Assembly (NCBI RefSeq): GCF_001659605.2
Contig: NC_035164.2
Location: forward strand, 3,737,870-3,801,869
DNA from: Manihot esculenta
Lineage: Eukaryota; Streptophyta; Magnoliopsida; Malpighiales; Euphorbiaceae
DNA: 64,000 nt
Reading direction: 5' to 3'
The notes under the pieces are model-generated. The model ran no database searches. It was not told the origin of the DNA and worked only from the letters and a program-made list of their open reading frames with translations. Position numbers and translations under genes: made by a program. This document shows positions 1 to 10,466 of the stretch, in pieces (position 1 is the first letter of the stretch; the number at the start of each line of letters is the position of its first letter).

Positions 1-659
1 TATTTCTCTATAAAACTAAAATTTTTGTAAAGTTTACCAATTTCAATATATTCTAATCCAAACATTTTACACCCAATCATATATTTTACTATTTTACCAA
101 TTTCAATATTTTTTAATTTTTATAAAATTAAAATTAATTAGTAGAAATTATTTTAATTTTTAAATTTTTATAAAATTAAAATTAAAGATATTATTTGTAT
201 TTCGAAGTTTTTTTTTTGTATTTATATTATTAGAATGTATTTTGCAAGCTTTAGAAATGTACAATTTATAAAATTAATTAGATGTTTTTTGTTTTTTATG
301 TTTTGAAATTTTCTAATTTATATTTTCAATTGTATTTTTGTTATTTTAGCAAAATTCAAACAAGTAATTGATATGCAGTTGAGATCTAAATAGATGACCA
401 TATAATTAGTATATAAAATATATTTTGATAGTCAATTGGGTATTGAGCTATTAAATGGTTTGAATTGTTAACAGTGAATAAGATATACGGATTGAGTTGT
501 TAACCGTGAATAAAATATACTAATTGAATTGGTTTACAGTTGCAAATCCAAATGAATAGTTTCACAATGGATAAGTATGGTTTAGCTACGAATTTGCTTC
601 AAAACTAACCTTTAAACATAAGTGGAATCTTGATCATTCGATAAAAGAATATTTAAGGC
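1..659. other. AT-rich intergenic sequence, no gene seen
   Basis: Very AT-rich sequence with runs of A and T and short repeats of the type ttataaaattaaaatta. No reading frame of useful length, no RNA gene and no clear element boundary was seen. Confidence 0.6.
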
Positions 660-1190
660 TTCATTTGTTTTACGGACATATTTTTCTAAAAAATATTTTT
701 TTTATATTTTCTTACATTTAAAATGTTTAGAAAATTTAGTCACGGAAAACAATAAATTATTTTAAAAAAATTAAACACACATTGAAATTCTTATTAAAAC
801 CTCTATATATAAATTTATTATTAATAACTTTTATTTTTTAAATTAAAATTAAATAATAAAAAATAAATTATCTTATTAGAAAAATATTTTCTACATAGAA
901 TGTTTTTCAAATAGAAGTTGTTTTTGCAAATAATGGGAGTCTAAGACTCAGTTTTAGAGCCTTCAAGAAAATTAGTGAATGAAAAAATTTTTTCTGTCAG
1001 CAAATGACTTCCTTTAAATTATTTTCTGCATTTTGATAATATTATTAAAATTTCTATATATAAATTTACTAATATATTTATTTTTAAATTAAAATTAAAT
1101 AATAAAAAATAAATTATTCTTTAAAAATAGTTTTTATCGAAGATATTTTCTCTAAATATAAATTATTTTCACAAACAGACAGAAGCTAAA
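660..1190. repeat. AT-rich MITE-like repeat, duplicated
   Basis: Two related blocks, about 780-920 and 1020-1170, share a core around ctatatataaattta followed by attaaaattaaataataaa. A third relative lies near 60450-60560. The outer ends (ggcttcatttgttttac near 657 and aaacagacagaagctaa near 1175) are partly inverted copies of each other, which suggests a small non-autonomous DNA element. I could not fix a target duplication. Confidence 0.4.
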
Positions 1191-1352
1191 TCCTTTTTTT
1201 TTATGGCTTTGGATTATCTTGGATCACTCTCATGACTCTCGCAAAAGTAATAACATTGCTGATGGGTTAGAAAAATTGAGCAAATCTTAGCTACAAGATT
1301 TTGTGGCATTTTTGTAGAACTAAAGTCTTTTGCTGTTGAATTTTATTGTAAT

Positions 1353-1873
1353 TGATGTGGCTAAAATGGAGTTGTGTTGTGTGATTGGTCAATTCGTAAA
1401 AAAAAAAAAAAAAAAAAAAAAAAAGTGAAGTGGTTGACACTTACGGCAGCAACTTCGACACTCAAATCAGTAAGTTGAAGATAAGGGCGTGTGTAATGTA
1501 ATACTTTGAACTTAACAATAGTTATGTAAGAATTACGTATCTTGATCTCTATATCCATATGCTTTTATATTGTCAAAAGATATAGTTAGTTATCGCATCT
1601 CCTGAAAATCTGATTGGTGCTTGCCAATGGATAGGGGATTCCATAATTATAAATGTAATGGAAATCTGCTGGATTGTATCCGCTAACAGTAACTTCTCAT
1701 GGAGTTTTGTCCTATGGTTAAGAGGGTGAGTCTTAATGAAGAGCTGGGACCTACGGTGTCCGGGTCTTCTTTTCTATATGTGGGACCCGGTATCACCAGA
1801 TCAGACCTTTGCCACGTGACCTTATCTTCGAGTGCCAGCATATGGCTTGCATTGGGCGATTATTGTGATATCA
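1353..1873 (-). repeat. 3' LTR of the 1353-4924 element
   Basis: Aligns along its length with 4431-4924. It is longer mainly because of an expanded A run at about 1399-1424 where the other copy has a short interrupted run. The two LTRs differ at many positions by eye, so the insertion is old. Confidence 0.75.
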
Positions 1874-2289
1874 AAAGTCTACCGCTGGTCTTTAATTCTT
1901 CAAATTTGAAAGTGTCAGTTATCTTCATGATTTGGGTCACGTGGCATATTTAGATTGACTTTTCATGATCGCATCGATTTGCATGCTCCTGCTCATAAAT
2001 GATAATTGCCCTGTTTTGTAATTTTCATTTTAAATGAGAAATATTTCCTTCTATATTCTTTATCATTTTTTTTCCTCAGTGCTTATATTTGGTACTCGAC
2101 TATAACCATCGTCCAATCATAGCAAAAAAATTGCTAAGGGGTTAACACCGACCAAAAGAGAACTTGGTCATCATTACTTTTGCCAAAAAGTGACTAAAAC
2201 AGGCTTGCTAGACATATCACCCGGTCACTAGCCTAACTAGTAGGCATAAAATAAAATAAATAACTTGAAAAATTACAAGAGCGAAATCG

Positions 2290-3310
2290 ATACCCAAACA
2301 TGTGGCCTGGCAGATAACCGCCTTGTGGCTTGCGCATGAAATGCCTTAGACTTTTTGTGGAACGAGACTAACATCCAGTTGCGTGGCCTGGTGGTGCATA
2401 CCCGCTTTGTGGCCTTGGCATAAAATGCTTTTGAAACTTTTTGTGAAACGGGACTAATGTCCAGTCGCGTGGCCTATCTGATATATGCTTTATGGTCTTA
2501 ATATAAAATGCCATTAAAACTTTTTATAAAGCGGGACTAACACCCGGTCATGTAGCCTGGCGGATACCCGCCTTGTAGCCTTGGCATAAAATGCCTTTTA
2601 AACCTTTTGTGAAACGGGACTAACTCCTGGTCATGCGGCTTGGTGGATCCCCGCTTTGTAGTCTGGGCATAAAATGCCTTAGAAACTTTTGGCAAAACGG
2701 AACTAACACCCATTCGCGTGGCCTGGCTAACACCCGCCTTATGATCGAGCACAAAATGCCTTATTTAACAGGACTAACACCCGGATTAGGTGGCCTAGCG
2801 GATACTCTCCTTGTGGTCTGGCATAAAATGCCTTATTTAGCGAGACTAACACTCGGATTAGGTGGCCTGGTGGATACCAATCTTGTGGCCTTACATAAAA
2901 TGCCTTGTTTAGCGGGATTGACACTCGAATTAGGTGGCCTGACGGATACCCACCTTGTAGTCTGGCATAAAATGTCTTATTTAGCAGGACTAACACCCAG
3001 ATTAGGTGCCCTGATGGATACCCGTCTTATAGCATGGCATAAAATGCATTGTTTAGTGGGACTTACACCCGGATTAGGTGGCCAGGTGAATACCTGTCTT
3101 GTGACATGATATAAGATGCCTTATTTAGCGATACTAACACCCAGATTAGGTAGCATGGCAGATACCCGCCTTGTGGTCTGGAATAAGATGTCTTGTTTAG
3201 CGGGACTAACATTTGAATTAGGTGGCCTAGCATAAAATATCTTATTTAGTGGGACTGGCACCTGGATTAGGTAGCCTGACGGATACTCGCATTGTGGCCT
3301 TCTTCTTGTC
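2290..3310. repeat. Minisatellite array, about 83-bp then about 72-bp units
   Basis: A recurring unit contains gcataaaatgcctta, gggactaacaccc, ggtggcctgg and gatacccgccttgtgg. From about 2290 to 2750 successive copies are about 83 bp apart and include a segment like aactttttgtgaaacgg. From about 2750 to 3300 they are about 72 bp apart and have tttagcgggactaac followed by ggattaggt instead. About 13 copies are present. Long frames in both directions through this array follow from the repeat and are not called as genes. Confidence 0.85.
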
Positions 3311-3426
3311 TCCACATATCTCCGCCTTTCTAGTTTTTAGTTTTACTTTTGACTCGTCCATTTTTCCTCTCTCAACACTTGGACTTCACCATCTAGTATG
3401 ATGTACCTTTAGGCTTTATCCATTAG

Positions 3427-4319
3427 CTATTGGTACGTAGCGGCTGGGTTCTTAATTAGGGAATCCCTGAACTTGATGTTGCGCATTTCTTTTTTCAATA
3501 CTTTACATGCTCTCTCATGATTTAATTCTTCCACCTGTATTACTTTTGCATTAAAACATGAAATAAAGCTTCTTAAAGACTCGCCCTCTCCTTGACGGAT
3601 CTTCCGCAAGTCAGAGGAGAGCTTTTTAGGAGGTATACAAGTAATAAACCTGAATTTAAATAACATAATAAATTGTGTGAAGTTTTGAGTTGAAATTGGG
3701 CTCATATGCTAATACTATTTCTGAGCTAAACCTGTGAGTGTTGATAGAAACACTCGGCACGGCACAAAGTCGTTGATATCTTGGAGTTGCGTTGTTGTTC
3801 TAAAGATCGCTAGATGACTTTTGGGATTCGCTGTTTCGTCGTATTTGTCCAAGCTTGGCGGTTTGAATTTGACGGGGAATGTCTCTACCAAGATCTCTTC
3901 TAACAGGGGTGAGGCATCGTCCAGCCTATAATCCTCCCCCTGCTCCTTCTAGTACCTTTGCACGGCTCGTATCAACTTCCAATTGACATCCTTTGAAGTC
4001 TCGTTCGACGAATCTTCTTCCTCCATCTTTGCCTTCTCCCACGACTGCATTTGAATTGTCTCTGTCCGAGTCCTTGGGGTGTCGATTAAAGCTTTCTCCC
4101 TTATCTTAGGAGCCATGAAGGAGGCCTTCTCCCGAGCTTTATACTGCTCGAAAGTGGCTCATAGCCCTTTTATGTATTGAAGCATTTGCTCATTATTTAG
4201 ATTGCTCAAATCAGCTTCATTGACTATTAATGGGTGTTTTGTCCATTACCAAGAGTGGACGAAATGACAATGCCCTTGTTGACAACAATCTTCGTAGCAG
4301 CTCGTGAATTGTCAGCCAT
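3427..4319 (-). pseudogene. Degenerate retrotransposon Gag
   Basis: The likely start is at 4319, giving MADNSRAATKIVVNKG, just inside the primer-binding site. Further along, a conserved Gag core is seen around 3427-3705 with the phrases CIPPKKLSSDLRKIRQGEGE and LRSFISCFNAKVIQVEELNH, typical of the retrotransposon Gag family of Tat-like plant elements. The reading frame is broken by stops and shifts between these parts, so no single protein is possible. Gag normally builds the cytoplasmic particle in which reverse transcription takes place. No protease or polymerase follows, and the tandem array begins immediately downstream. Confidence 0.75.
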
Positions 4320-4410
4320 TTCAAGAAAGAAAGAAAAGAAATATTTCTTTTTAAGAGAAAGGGAATAAGAGACCAGTTTTAATCTAAATGAGCAGATTGA
4401 ATTCAATGGT

Positions 4411-4428
4411 TTCCTAGTAACGGAACCA
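4411..4428 (-). other. Primer-binding site of the 1353-4924 element
   Basis: On the minus strand, two bases after the LTR end CCACATCA comes TGGTTCCGTTACTAGGAA. It starts with TGG, as expected for pairing with a tRNA 3' CCA end, and resembles the TGGTGCCGTTGCCGGGGA type common in plant gypsy elements. It fixes the orientation of the element. Confidence 0.7.
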
Positions 4429-4430
4429 AA

Positions 4431-4924
4431 TGATGTGGCTGAAATGAAGTTTTGCTGCGATTGGTCAATCTGCAAAAACAAAAAAATGTGAGGTGGTTGG
4501 CGCCTATGGCAGCCACTCTGACACTCAAGTCAGTAAGTTGAAGACAAGGGCATGAGTAATGTAATACTTTGAACTTAATAATAGTTGTGTAAGAATTATG
4601 TATCTTGATCTCTGTATCTATATGCTTTTATATTGTCAAAAGATGTAGTTATCGCATCTCCTGAAAATCCAATTGGTGTTGGCCAGTGGATGGGGGATCC
4701 CGTGATTATAGGTGTAATAAGGATCTACTGGATTGTATCCACTAACAGTAACTTCTCATGGAGTTTGGCCCTGAAGTTGAGACGGCGAGTCTTAATAAAG
4801 AGTTGAGACCTGCAGTGTCTGGATCTTTTTTGCTGTTAATGGAACCAAATATTACATGATCAAATCTTTGCCACATGGCCTGTCTTTGAGTGGGCCTACA
4901 TTAGGCGATTATTGTACTACATCA
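4431..4924 (-). repeat. 5' LTR of the 1353-4924 element
   Basis: 494 bp, alignable with the left LTR. It is next to the primer-binding site and so is the 5' copy on the minus strand. Confidence 0.75.
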
Positions 4925-5112
4925 ATAATTATGTAATGGCTAGATATAGTCTTACTCAATCCTTCCAACATTAGATAGATTGATTTTGTTTTGGGGAAGA
5001 TTCTTCCTAACAACTGAGTAGCCAGATACTCGACTAATGAGAAATTTTGGAACCTAAAGGACTTTTTTATTGTTTGGATGTATACACTCGAATGTAGTTA
5101 AGAATCACTTTT

Positions 5113-5312
5113 GGTTTGATTTCTTTTATACTTCTTATTCATGCTTCATTCTAGTCGAGCGTAATGAATTAATTTGATGATCAGGTTACAGTCTGTGATC
5201 GAATCATTGTGGTTTGATTTCTTTTATACTTCTTATTCATGCTTCATTAATTCTAGTCGAGCGTAATAGATTAGTTTGATGATCAGGTTACAGTCCGTGA
5301 GCAATTATAGAT
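5113..5312. repeat. 98-bp tandem duplication
   Basis: The segment starting ggtttgatttcttttatac at 5113 is repeated from 5211, with a few base changes and a small insertion (attaattctag versus attctag). Both copies end near gatcaggttacagtc. No coding potential was seen. The surrounding 4930-5740 is AT-rich and otherwise featureless. Confidence 0.8.
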
Positions 5313-5746
5313 TGAAGGGTACTTTGATGATATTGATGGATCTAAAGGAGACAGGTACAGGACACTGCTCCCCTTGAGATTTTAATTCTTAAATGGATGT
5401 AGATTAAATGCGAATTTATTTTTAATATATTGTTATGTTTAGTTCTCTAATTTAAAAAAAAAAAATTAAGAAGTTAATTTTTTCTATTGGTTTAATTAAA
5501 TAAAAATTTAATAAGCTTAAATTTAATAAATTAAAATTATATTTTTACTAAATCTAATTTTGGATAATTTATAATTAGTTTAGTAAATTATAATGAATTT
5601 AAACTTATTAAATGTGTACTTTACTTTTATTAAATATAAATATTATATTAATAAATATTTTGATGTTGGGTTTGATATCCACCATATACATATAAATAAA
5701 TAAGTGACTTATATTTCATGCATATAATTTTATATGGAATAATTGT

Positions 5747-6246
5747 TAATGACCATTGGATTTCACTATCCCATTACGAGGCCGGACTCATAACGACAGC
5801 CCATGATTTGAAGACTTCTAAACCCCCCGAATGAACCAGGTCCAGCCTGCCCATCCTGGAGACCGGGCTCCATTTAGATCTCTCAATCAGGCCGGCCCAG
5901 CCCTTCCGGCCCTGAGACCAGACCTCCTTTGGGCTCCAGTCCTACTCTCATCTTCCGGCCCAACCCGGAGGAGGAAAGGCAACCAGCCCATTCGCCTAGC
6001 GGGTCCATCCGCATGCGTGCCAGGGGAGAATTAAATGGCCGTTACGCATGAAGCAGATATCTGATATCTTCGTACGACCGTATCCGTGTGGCAGGGACAG
6101 ATAGCCCAATGGCAGTGAGGTCGTGACACGCCACTGACAGACAAAGGAAAAGAATAAAAGGAGAGGGGCATTCTCCTCTCAGACTAAGTTTTTCCTAACT
6201 TACAGAACCACTTGTAAAACCTATTTTTCTGGATCTCAGATCAACA
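5747..6246 (+). repeat. 5' LTR of the Tat element
   Basis: Matches 44854-45353 with no net length difference. It begins TAATGACC where the 3' copy begins TGATGACC, so the terminal TG has mutated to TA. It ends AACA, followed by the primer-binding site. The region 6160-6235 contains gaataaaaggagag, a possible TATA-like promoter element. Confidence 0.9.
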
Positions 6247-6248
6247 AT

Positions 6249-6266
6249 TGGCGCCGTCTGTGGGAA
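6249..6266 (+). other. Primer-binding site of the Tat element
   Basis: The sequence tggcgccgtctgtgggaa starts two bases after the LTR. This is a common primer-binding site of Tat-type plant elements. I do not name the tRNA. Confidence 0.85.
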
Positions 6267-6325
6267 ACGAAGGAGATTTTTTCATCGCCGGAGTTCCACT
6301 CTTACAATACTCACTGAGATCCACA

Positions 6326-8407
6326 ATGGCCAACCATAATGAAAACAACCTTGCTAATACCCCCAATGACCTGAACTCTGTCCAGGAGGGGAACCAGTTC
6401 TCTTTCTCCAGCCCCACAACCCCAAACAACCAATCGCCAATCCCCTTCAACCCCTCGCCAAGCTTGGCAGGGAATGTATCCGGAGCTACCTTGTCCAACC
6501 AAGACCTCCAGACCATGGCCCTTTAACTACAAAACAATGCCCACTGGCTAGGGCAGATAATGCAACGAAGGGGCCTTAGCACCCCAGTGAATGTGACGCC
6601 GGTGGTAGAAGAACCTTGAACCAACGAACCCCAGCCTACCTTCAAACATCTCCAAACACACAGCTGAGAAATGGGAGAGAGGAGCAGAAGAGTTGGGGGA
6701 GAAGAAGAACTAGAAGCTAGAGTTCATGGAAGGAGGGTGAGGGAATTTATAGAGAACGATGAGGCAGACAATTATTCTGCAGGGACAACTAGAAGGACGG
6801 GAAGTGAAGCCTGGGAGGAGGAATACCGTCTGGAGAAGAGACCCAAACAGGAGGAAGAAAGTGTAGATCAGATGCTGCAGAGGATGAGGGAGCAACTCTT
6901 GGCCAAGCTGGGGGCGAAGGACCCCAACCAAGCTCTCTTGCCTACCTCTTCACCCTTCTCAAAATGGGTGCAGTAGGAGACCATCCTTAAGAAGTTTATG
7001 ATGCCACCCATGCCGGCCTATGACGGAACGGAAAACCCGAGAGAGCACGTCCTCAACTATAAGACCTTCATGGAGCTGCAGACTCTATCGGATGCCTTGA
7101 TGTGCAAGGTATTCCCCACGACGCTCACAGGGCCTGCACGGGCGTGGTTTAACAGCCTGGAGGCTAGAAGCATCAGAAGTTTCAGAGATTTGGCCACCAT
7201 CTTCTTCAGTCGGTTCATTGCCGGAGTGCCTGCGGATAGAAAGACGAGTTACCTGGAGACGGTCAGGCAGAGAAGAGATGAATCGCTAAGGGAGTACGTC
7301 TCCCATTTCAACACGGAGGCCCTACAAATCCCCGAGCTGGATGAGGGTAGAGCGGTGAAGGCAATGCAAAAGGGGACAACCTTGCCAGAATTCTTTGGCT
7401 CATTGAGCAGGAAGCCCCCTACCACGTTGGCAGAGCTGATGAAAAGAGCAGAGAAGTATATAAGGCAGGATGATGCCTTAGTAACTAGCAGGTTTGCTAA
7501 GGAGTCAGCAGACAGGGGAAAAGCCCCAGAAGAAAGGAGGTCGGAGAGGCACGAGAAGAAGCAGAGCAAGAAGCCTGAGCCGTACAGACAACCCTGGGAT
7601 CTAAGGGACTAAAGACCTTTCCCCCCTCGGGTTCCAAAACAAAAGCCATTCCCTCTACGTATTCCGGAGAACCTGACCCCGCTCAATGCCTCCAGAGCCG
7701 AGGTGCTCATGGCAGTACATGACAAGGAGTTCCTTCAATGGCCTAGGCCTATGAGGGCAGAAGCAAACCAGTGAGATCCTGACAAATACTATCAGTACCA
7801 TCGTACACACGGCTATGACACCAACAACTGCTACCAGCTGATCAGTGAGATCGAAAGGCTGATTAAAAGGGGCCACTTACGGAACTTCGTGAAGAAGCCG
7901 GAGGGAGAAAGGCCTCAGCCGAACCCTACAGTGGAGAGACCCAGGAGGACAGGAGCAGGATCGGTGAATGATGGCTCTAGTGGGACCATCAACATGATCG
8001 TAGGAGGAACCGGAGGCCGGATGAGCCGCAGAGGAAAGAAGAGAGGCCGAGACGGGGAAGGCAGCAGCACCGAGGTCATGCAGGTAGTTGAGCACTCTCT
8101 AGTGACCATCGCCTTCTCTCCGGAGGATGCTCAGGGTGTTCAGATGCCTCATGACGACGCCCTTGTTATTGAAGCTGTCATCCACAACTACCGAGTTAAG
8201 GAGATCTTAGTGGATGATGGAAGTAAGGTGAATCTGCTACCATACAGGGTCTTCCAGCGGATGGGAATTCCTGAAGAGCAGTTGATTCGGGACCAGGCCC
8301 CAGTCAAAGGGATCGGAGGAGTCCCAGTGCCTGTGGAGGGGAAAGTGAAGCTAGCTCTCACTCTAGGAGAAGCGCCAGGACTTGCACTCACTATGCGGTG
8401 TTCTTAG
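6326..8407 (+). pseudogene. Tat element Gag and protease region (broken frame)
   Basis: An N-terminal segment (6326-6976) is rich in charged residues and has early stops. The Gag core is seen at 6998-7612, beginning MMPPMPAYDGTENPREHVLN and containing TLTGPARAWFNSLE and SYLETVRQRRDESLREYVSHF, typical of plant Ty3/gypsy Gag. After two stops (near 7611 and 7774) the frame continues through a zinc-finger-like stretch (KYYQYHRTHGYDTNNCYQL). It then reaches a protease-like region near 8210, with the active-site-like VDDGSKVNLLP. The frame shifts near 8400. Several stops could have arisen by C-to-T change. Gag would form the particle and the protease would cut the polyprotein. This copy cannot do either. 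Confidence 0.8.
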
Positions 8408-9555
8408 TAGTCAAACTCCCCCTAAGCTACAAAGCAATATTGGGAAGACCTGCGCTATTTGACTTTGAGGTCGTAACCAGCATTAGATATCTGGCCATGA
8501 AATTCCCAACAGAAGCAGGGGTAGGAGTAGTCAGAGGAAGCCAAGAAGAGGCAAGAGCGGTGTACTTGGCCACGGTATCAGAGCCGAGCCCGGCAGGAGA
8601 AAAGCTTGACTCGGAAGTTCTGAAGGTCCGAGATGAGAAAAAAGGGGCCAGAACAAAGCCAATCGAAGAATTGGAGACCTTTCCCTTATCAGAAGCAGAG
8701 ACAGATAAGGTCTTTAGTCTTAACGCTGGCCTCACTGAAGAGCAGAAAACTGAAGTCATGGCCCTGATCCGAGGTCACGCATCAAGCTTCACCTGGAAGC
8801 CTTCTGACATGCCCGGGATTGACCTTGAAGTGATGACACACAAACTGAATGTCCTCCCAGAGGCCAGGCCGGTGAAGCAGAAGAAGAGGGTGGTAGGAAG
8901 GGAGAAGCAACAGGCCACCAGGGAGGAGGTACAAAAGCTCGAGGAGGCAGGGTTTATTAGAGAGGTCATGTACCCATAGTGGCTAGCAAATCCTGTATTA
9001 GTCAAAAAAGCCAATGGCAAATATAGGATGTGTATAGATTTTACAGACCTCAATCAAGCATGTCCTAAAGATTGTTACCCCCTCCCCGATATTAATAAAA
9101 TGGTCGACTCCACGGCCGGTTTTGAGTATATGTCGTCTTTAGATACAATGTCTCATTACCATCAAATTCCAATGGACAGGTCGAATGAAGAAAAAACCTC
9201 GTTCATAACGGAGGATGGGACCTACTGCTATAAAGCTATGCCTTTCGGGCTAAAGAATACTGGGGCAACGTACCAAAGATTGATGAACAAAATCTTCAAA
9301 GATCAGATCGGCAGGAATGTCGAAGTATACGTGGATGATATGGTGGTGAAGAGTCCGAATTTTCAGCAACACTTAATTGACCTGAGGGAAGTGTTCGAGG
9401 TGTTAGAACAGTACAAAATGAGGCTGAACCCAGCGAAATGCCCCTTCTTTATCAGGGGAGAAAAGTTCCTGGGATACATGGTGAGTGGGAAAGGCATCGT
9501 GCCCAATCCCGAGAAGGTGGAAGCTATCTTGAACATGCCGAGCCGACCTGTGTGA
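8398..9555 (+). pseudogene. Tat element reverse transcriptase region (broken frame)
   Basis: A spacer at about 8398-8760 (ILGRPALFDFEVVTS) is followed by RT motifs. These include KANGKYRMCIDFTDLNQACP near 9006, the palm signature VYVDDMVVKS near 9325, and FLGYMVSGKGI near 9470. A stop interrupts the frame at about 8977, and a frameshift near 9550 moves the reading into the next frame. RT copies the element RNA into DNA inside the Gag particle. The YVDD core is intact although the gene is not. Confidence 0.85.
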
Positions 9556-10040
9556 GGGATGTCCAGAGACTTACTGGGAGAGTGGTGGCGCTCAATCGTT
9601 TCATGTCGAGGTCGGCAAAGAGACGCTTGCCATTTTTCAAGAAATTAAGGAAGGTGCCGAACTTCGAATGGACCGAGGATTGCCGAGAGACTTTCAAAGA
9701 GCTCAAAAGCTATCTTAGCTTGCCTCACGTGCTTAGCAGTCCGTTGGAAGGAGAAAAGCTCTTGATTTACTTGTCGGCCTCGGAACAAGCTATCAGTGTT
9801 GTATTGGTGAGAGTAGAAGGAGGAGAGAAGAAGCCTGTTTTCTATGTCAGCAAAGTGCTTAAAGACGCCGAGATTAGATATCTGAACATCGAGAAGATAG
9901 CATATGCTCTGTTGCTAGCAATTAGGAAATTCAGAGTCTATCTGGAAAGCCACCAAGGGGTAGTAATGACAGATCAGCCGCTAAAGAAGATTCTCCACAG
10001 GCCAGAAACTTCAGGTCGGATGCTTGCCTGGTCGATTTAA
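9553..10040 (+). pseudogene. Tat element first RNase H (degenerate)
   Basis: Reading in the next frame from about 9553, typical post-RT connection motifs appear (LTGRVVALNRFMSRSAKRRLPFF). A gypsy-type RNase H fold region follows (FEWTEDCRETFKELKSYL, then LLIYLSASEQAISVVLVR near 9760). The position that is usually the first catalytic aspartate (F/Y-x-DAS) reads YLSAS, so the domain probably has no catalysis. This fits the Tat lineage, in which a second RNase H has been acquired and the original one decays. The frame ends at a stop at 10038. Confidence 0.75.
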
Positions 10041-10136
10041 ATTAGCCCCTATTGCTTAGAGTACCGACCTCGGACCACCATAAAATCTCAAGCCCTTGCT
10101 GACTTCATAGCAGAGTGCTCGTTCAATGAAGAACAG

Positions 10137-10451
10137 ATGGAGCAGGGTGAGTCATCTTTGGAAGCGTTGGGGAACGAGAGAGAAGGGCAGTCCTCTCAAG
10201 AATTCAATTGGAAGCTGTATGTAGACGGGGCATCTGGCATTGGGGGCAGTGGCACAGGAATAATGTTAAAAGGACCTAAAGAATTCAAGGTTTGCTATGC
10301 TATACGCCTAGAATTCAAGGCCTCTAACAATGTGGTAGAGTATGAAGCCCTAATAAATGGAATGCTGGTAGCAATGGAGGTAGGGGCAACCGATCTCAAG
10401 GTGAATAGTGACTCCCAGCTGGTGATCAATCAGATAATAGGAGCATATTAG
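10137..10451 (+). pseudogene. Tat element second, archaeal-type RNase H (aRNH)
   Basis: The segment WKLYVDGASGIGGSGTGIML begins near 10210. It is followed by FKASNNVVEYEALINGM and DLKVNSDSQLVINQI, which supply the three acidic residues expected of an aRNH: D near 10223, E near 10343 and D near 10410. The domain lies between the first RNase H and integrase, the arrangement known for Tat elements. A TAG stop at 10449-10451 interrupts it just before the downstream frame resumes with ARDPTMQNYLAKVKAIE. The catalytic residues are visible but the polyprotein is broken. Confidence 0.8.
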
Positions 10452-10466
10452 GCCAGAGACCCTACC

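Larger units (their letters stand above)
1353..4924 (-). mobile_element. Non-autonomous Ty3/gypsy-type LTR element (Gag only, decayed)
   Basis: A 3.57-kb element read on the minus strand, with the 5' LTR on the right (4431-4924) and the 3' LTR on the left (1353-1873). On the minus strand each LTR begins TGAT and ends CCACATCA, so the termini are short inverted repeats. The flanks are gtaat (1348-1352) and ataat (4925-4929), a target duplication with one change. The interior holds a degenerate Gag (3427-4319), then a tandem-repeat array (about 2290-3310), and no reverse transcriptase or integrase. It resembles plant non-autonomous elements that keep only Gag. Movement would need enzymes from another element, and the Gag frame is now broken. 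Confidence 0.8.

Noticed and set aside
1361..1558. Open frame with a phenylalanine run
   Set aside because: The run is the A tract of the LTR read on the minus strand. No protein is supported.
2290..3310. CRISPR-like array
   Set aside because: The spacing is regular, but whole units including the spacer part are repeated, and this is a plant nuclear sequence. It is a minisatellite.
2537..3315. Several open frames in both directions over the minisatellite
   Set aside because: They follow from a repeat unit without stops and carry only repeat-derived phrases.
5831..6034. Open frame in the Tat LTR, also at 45036-45233
   Set aside because: It lies in LTR sequence and has no domain. The two copies are open at different lengths.
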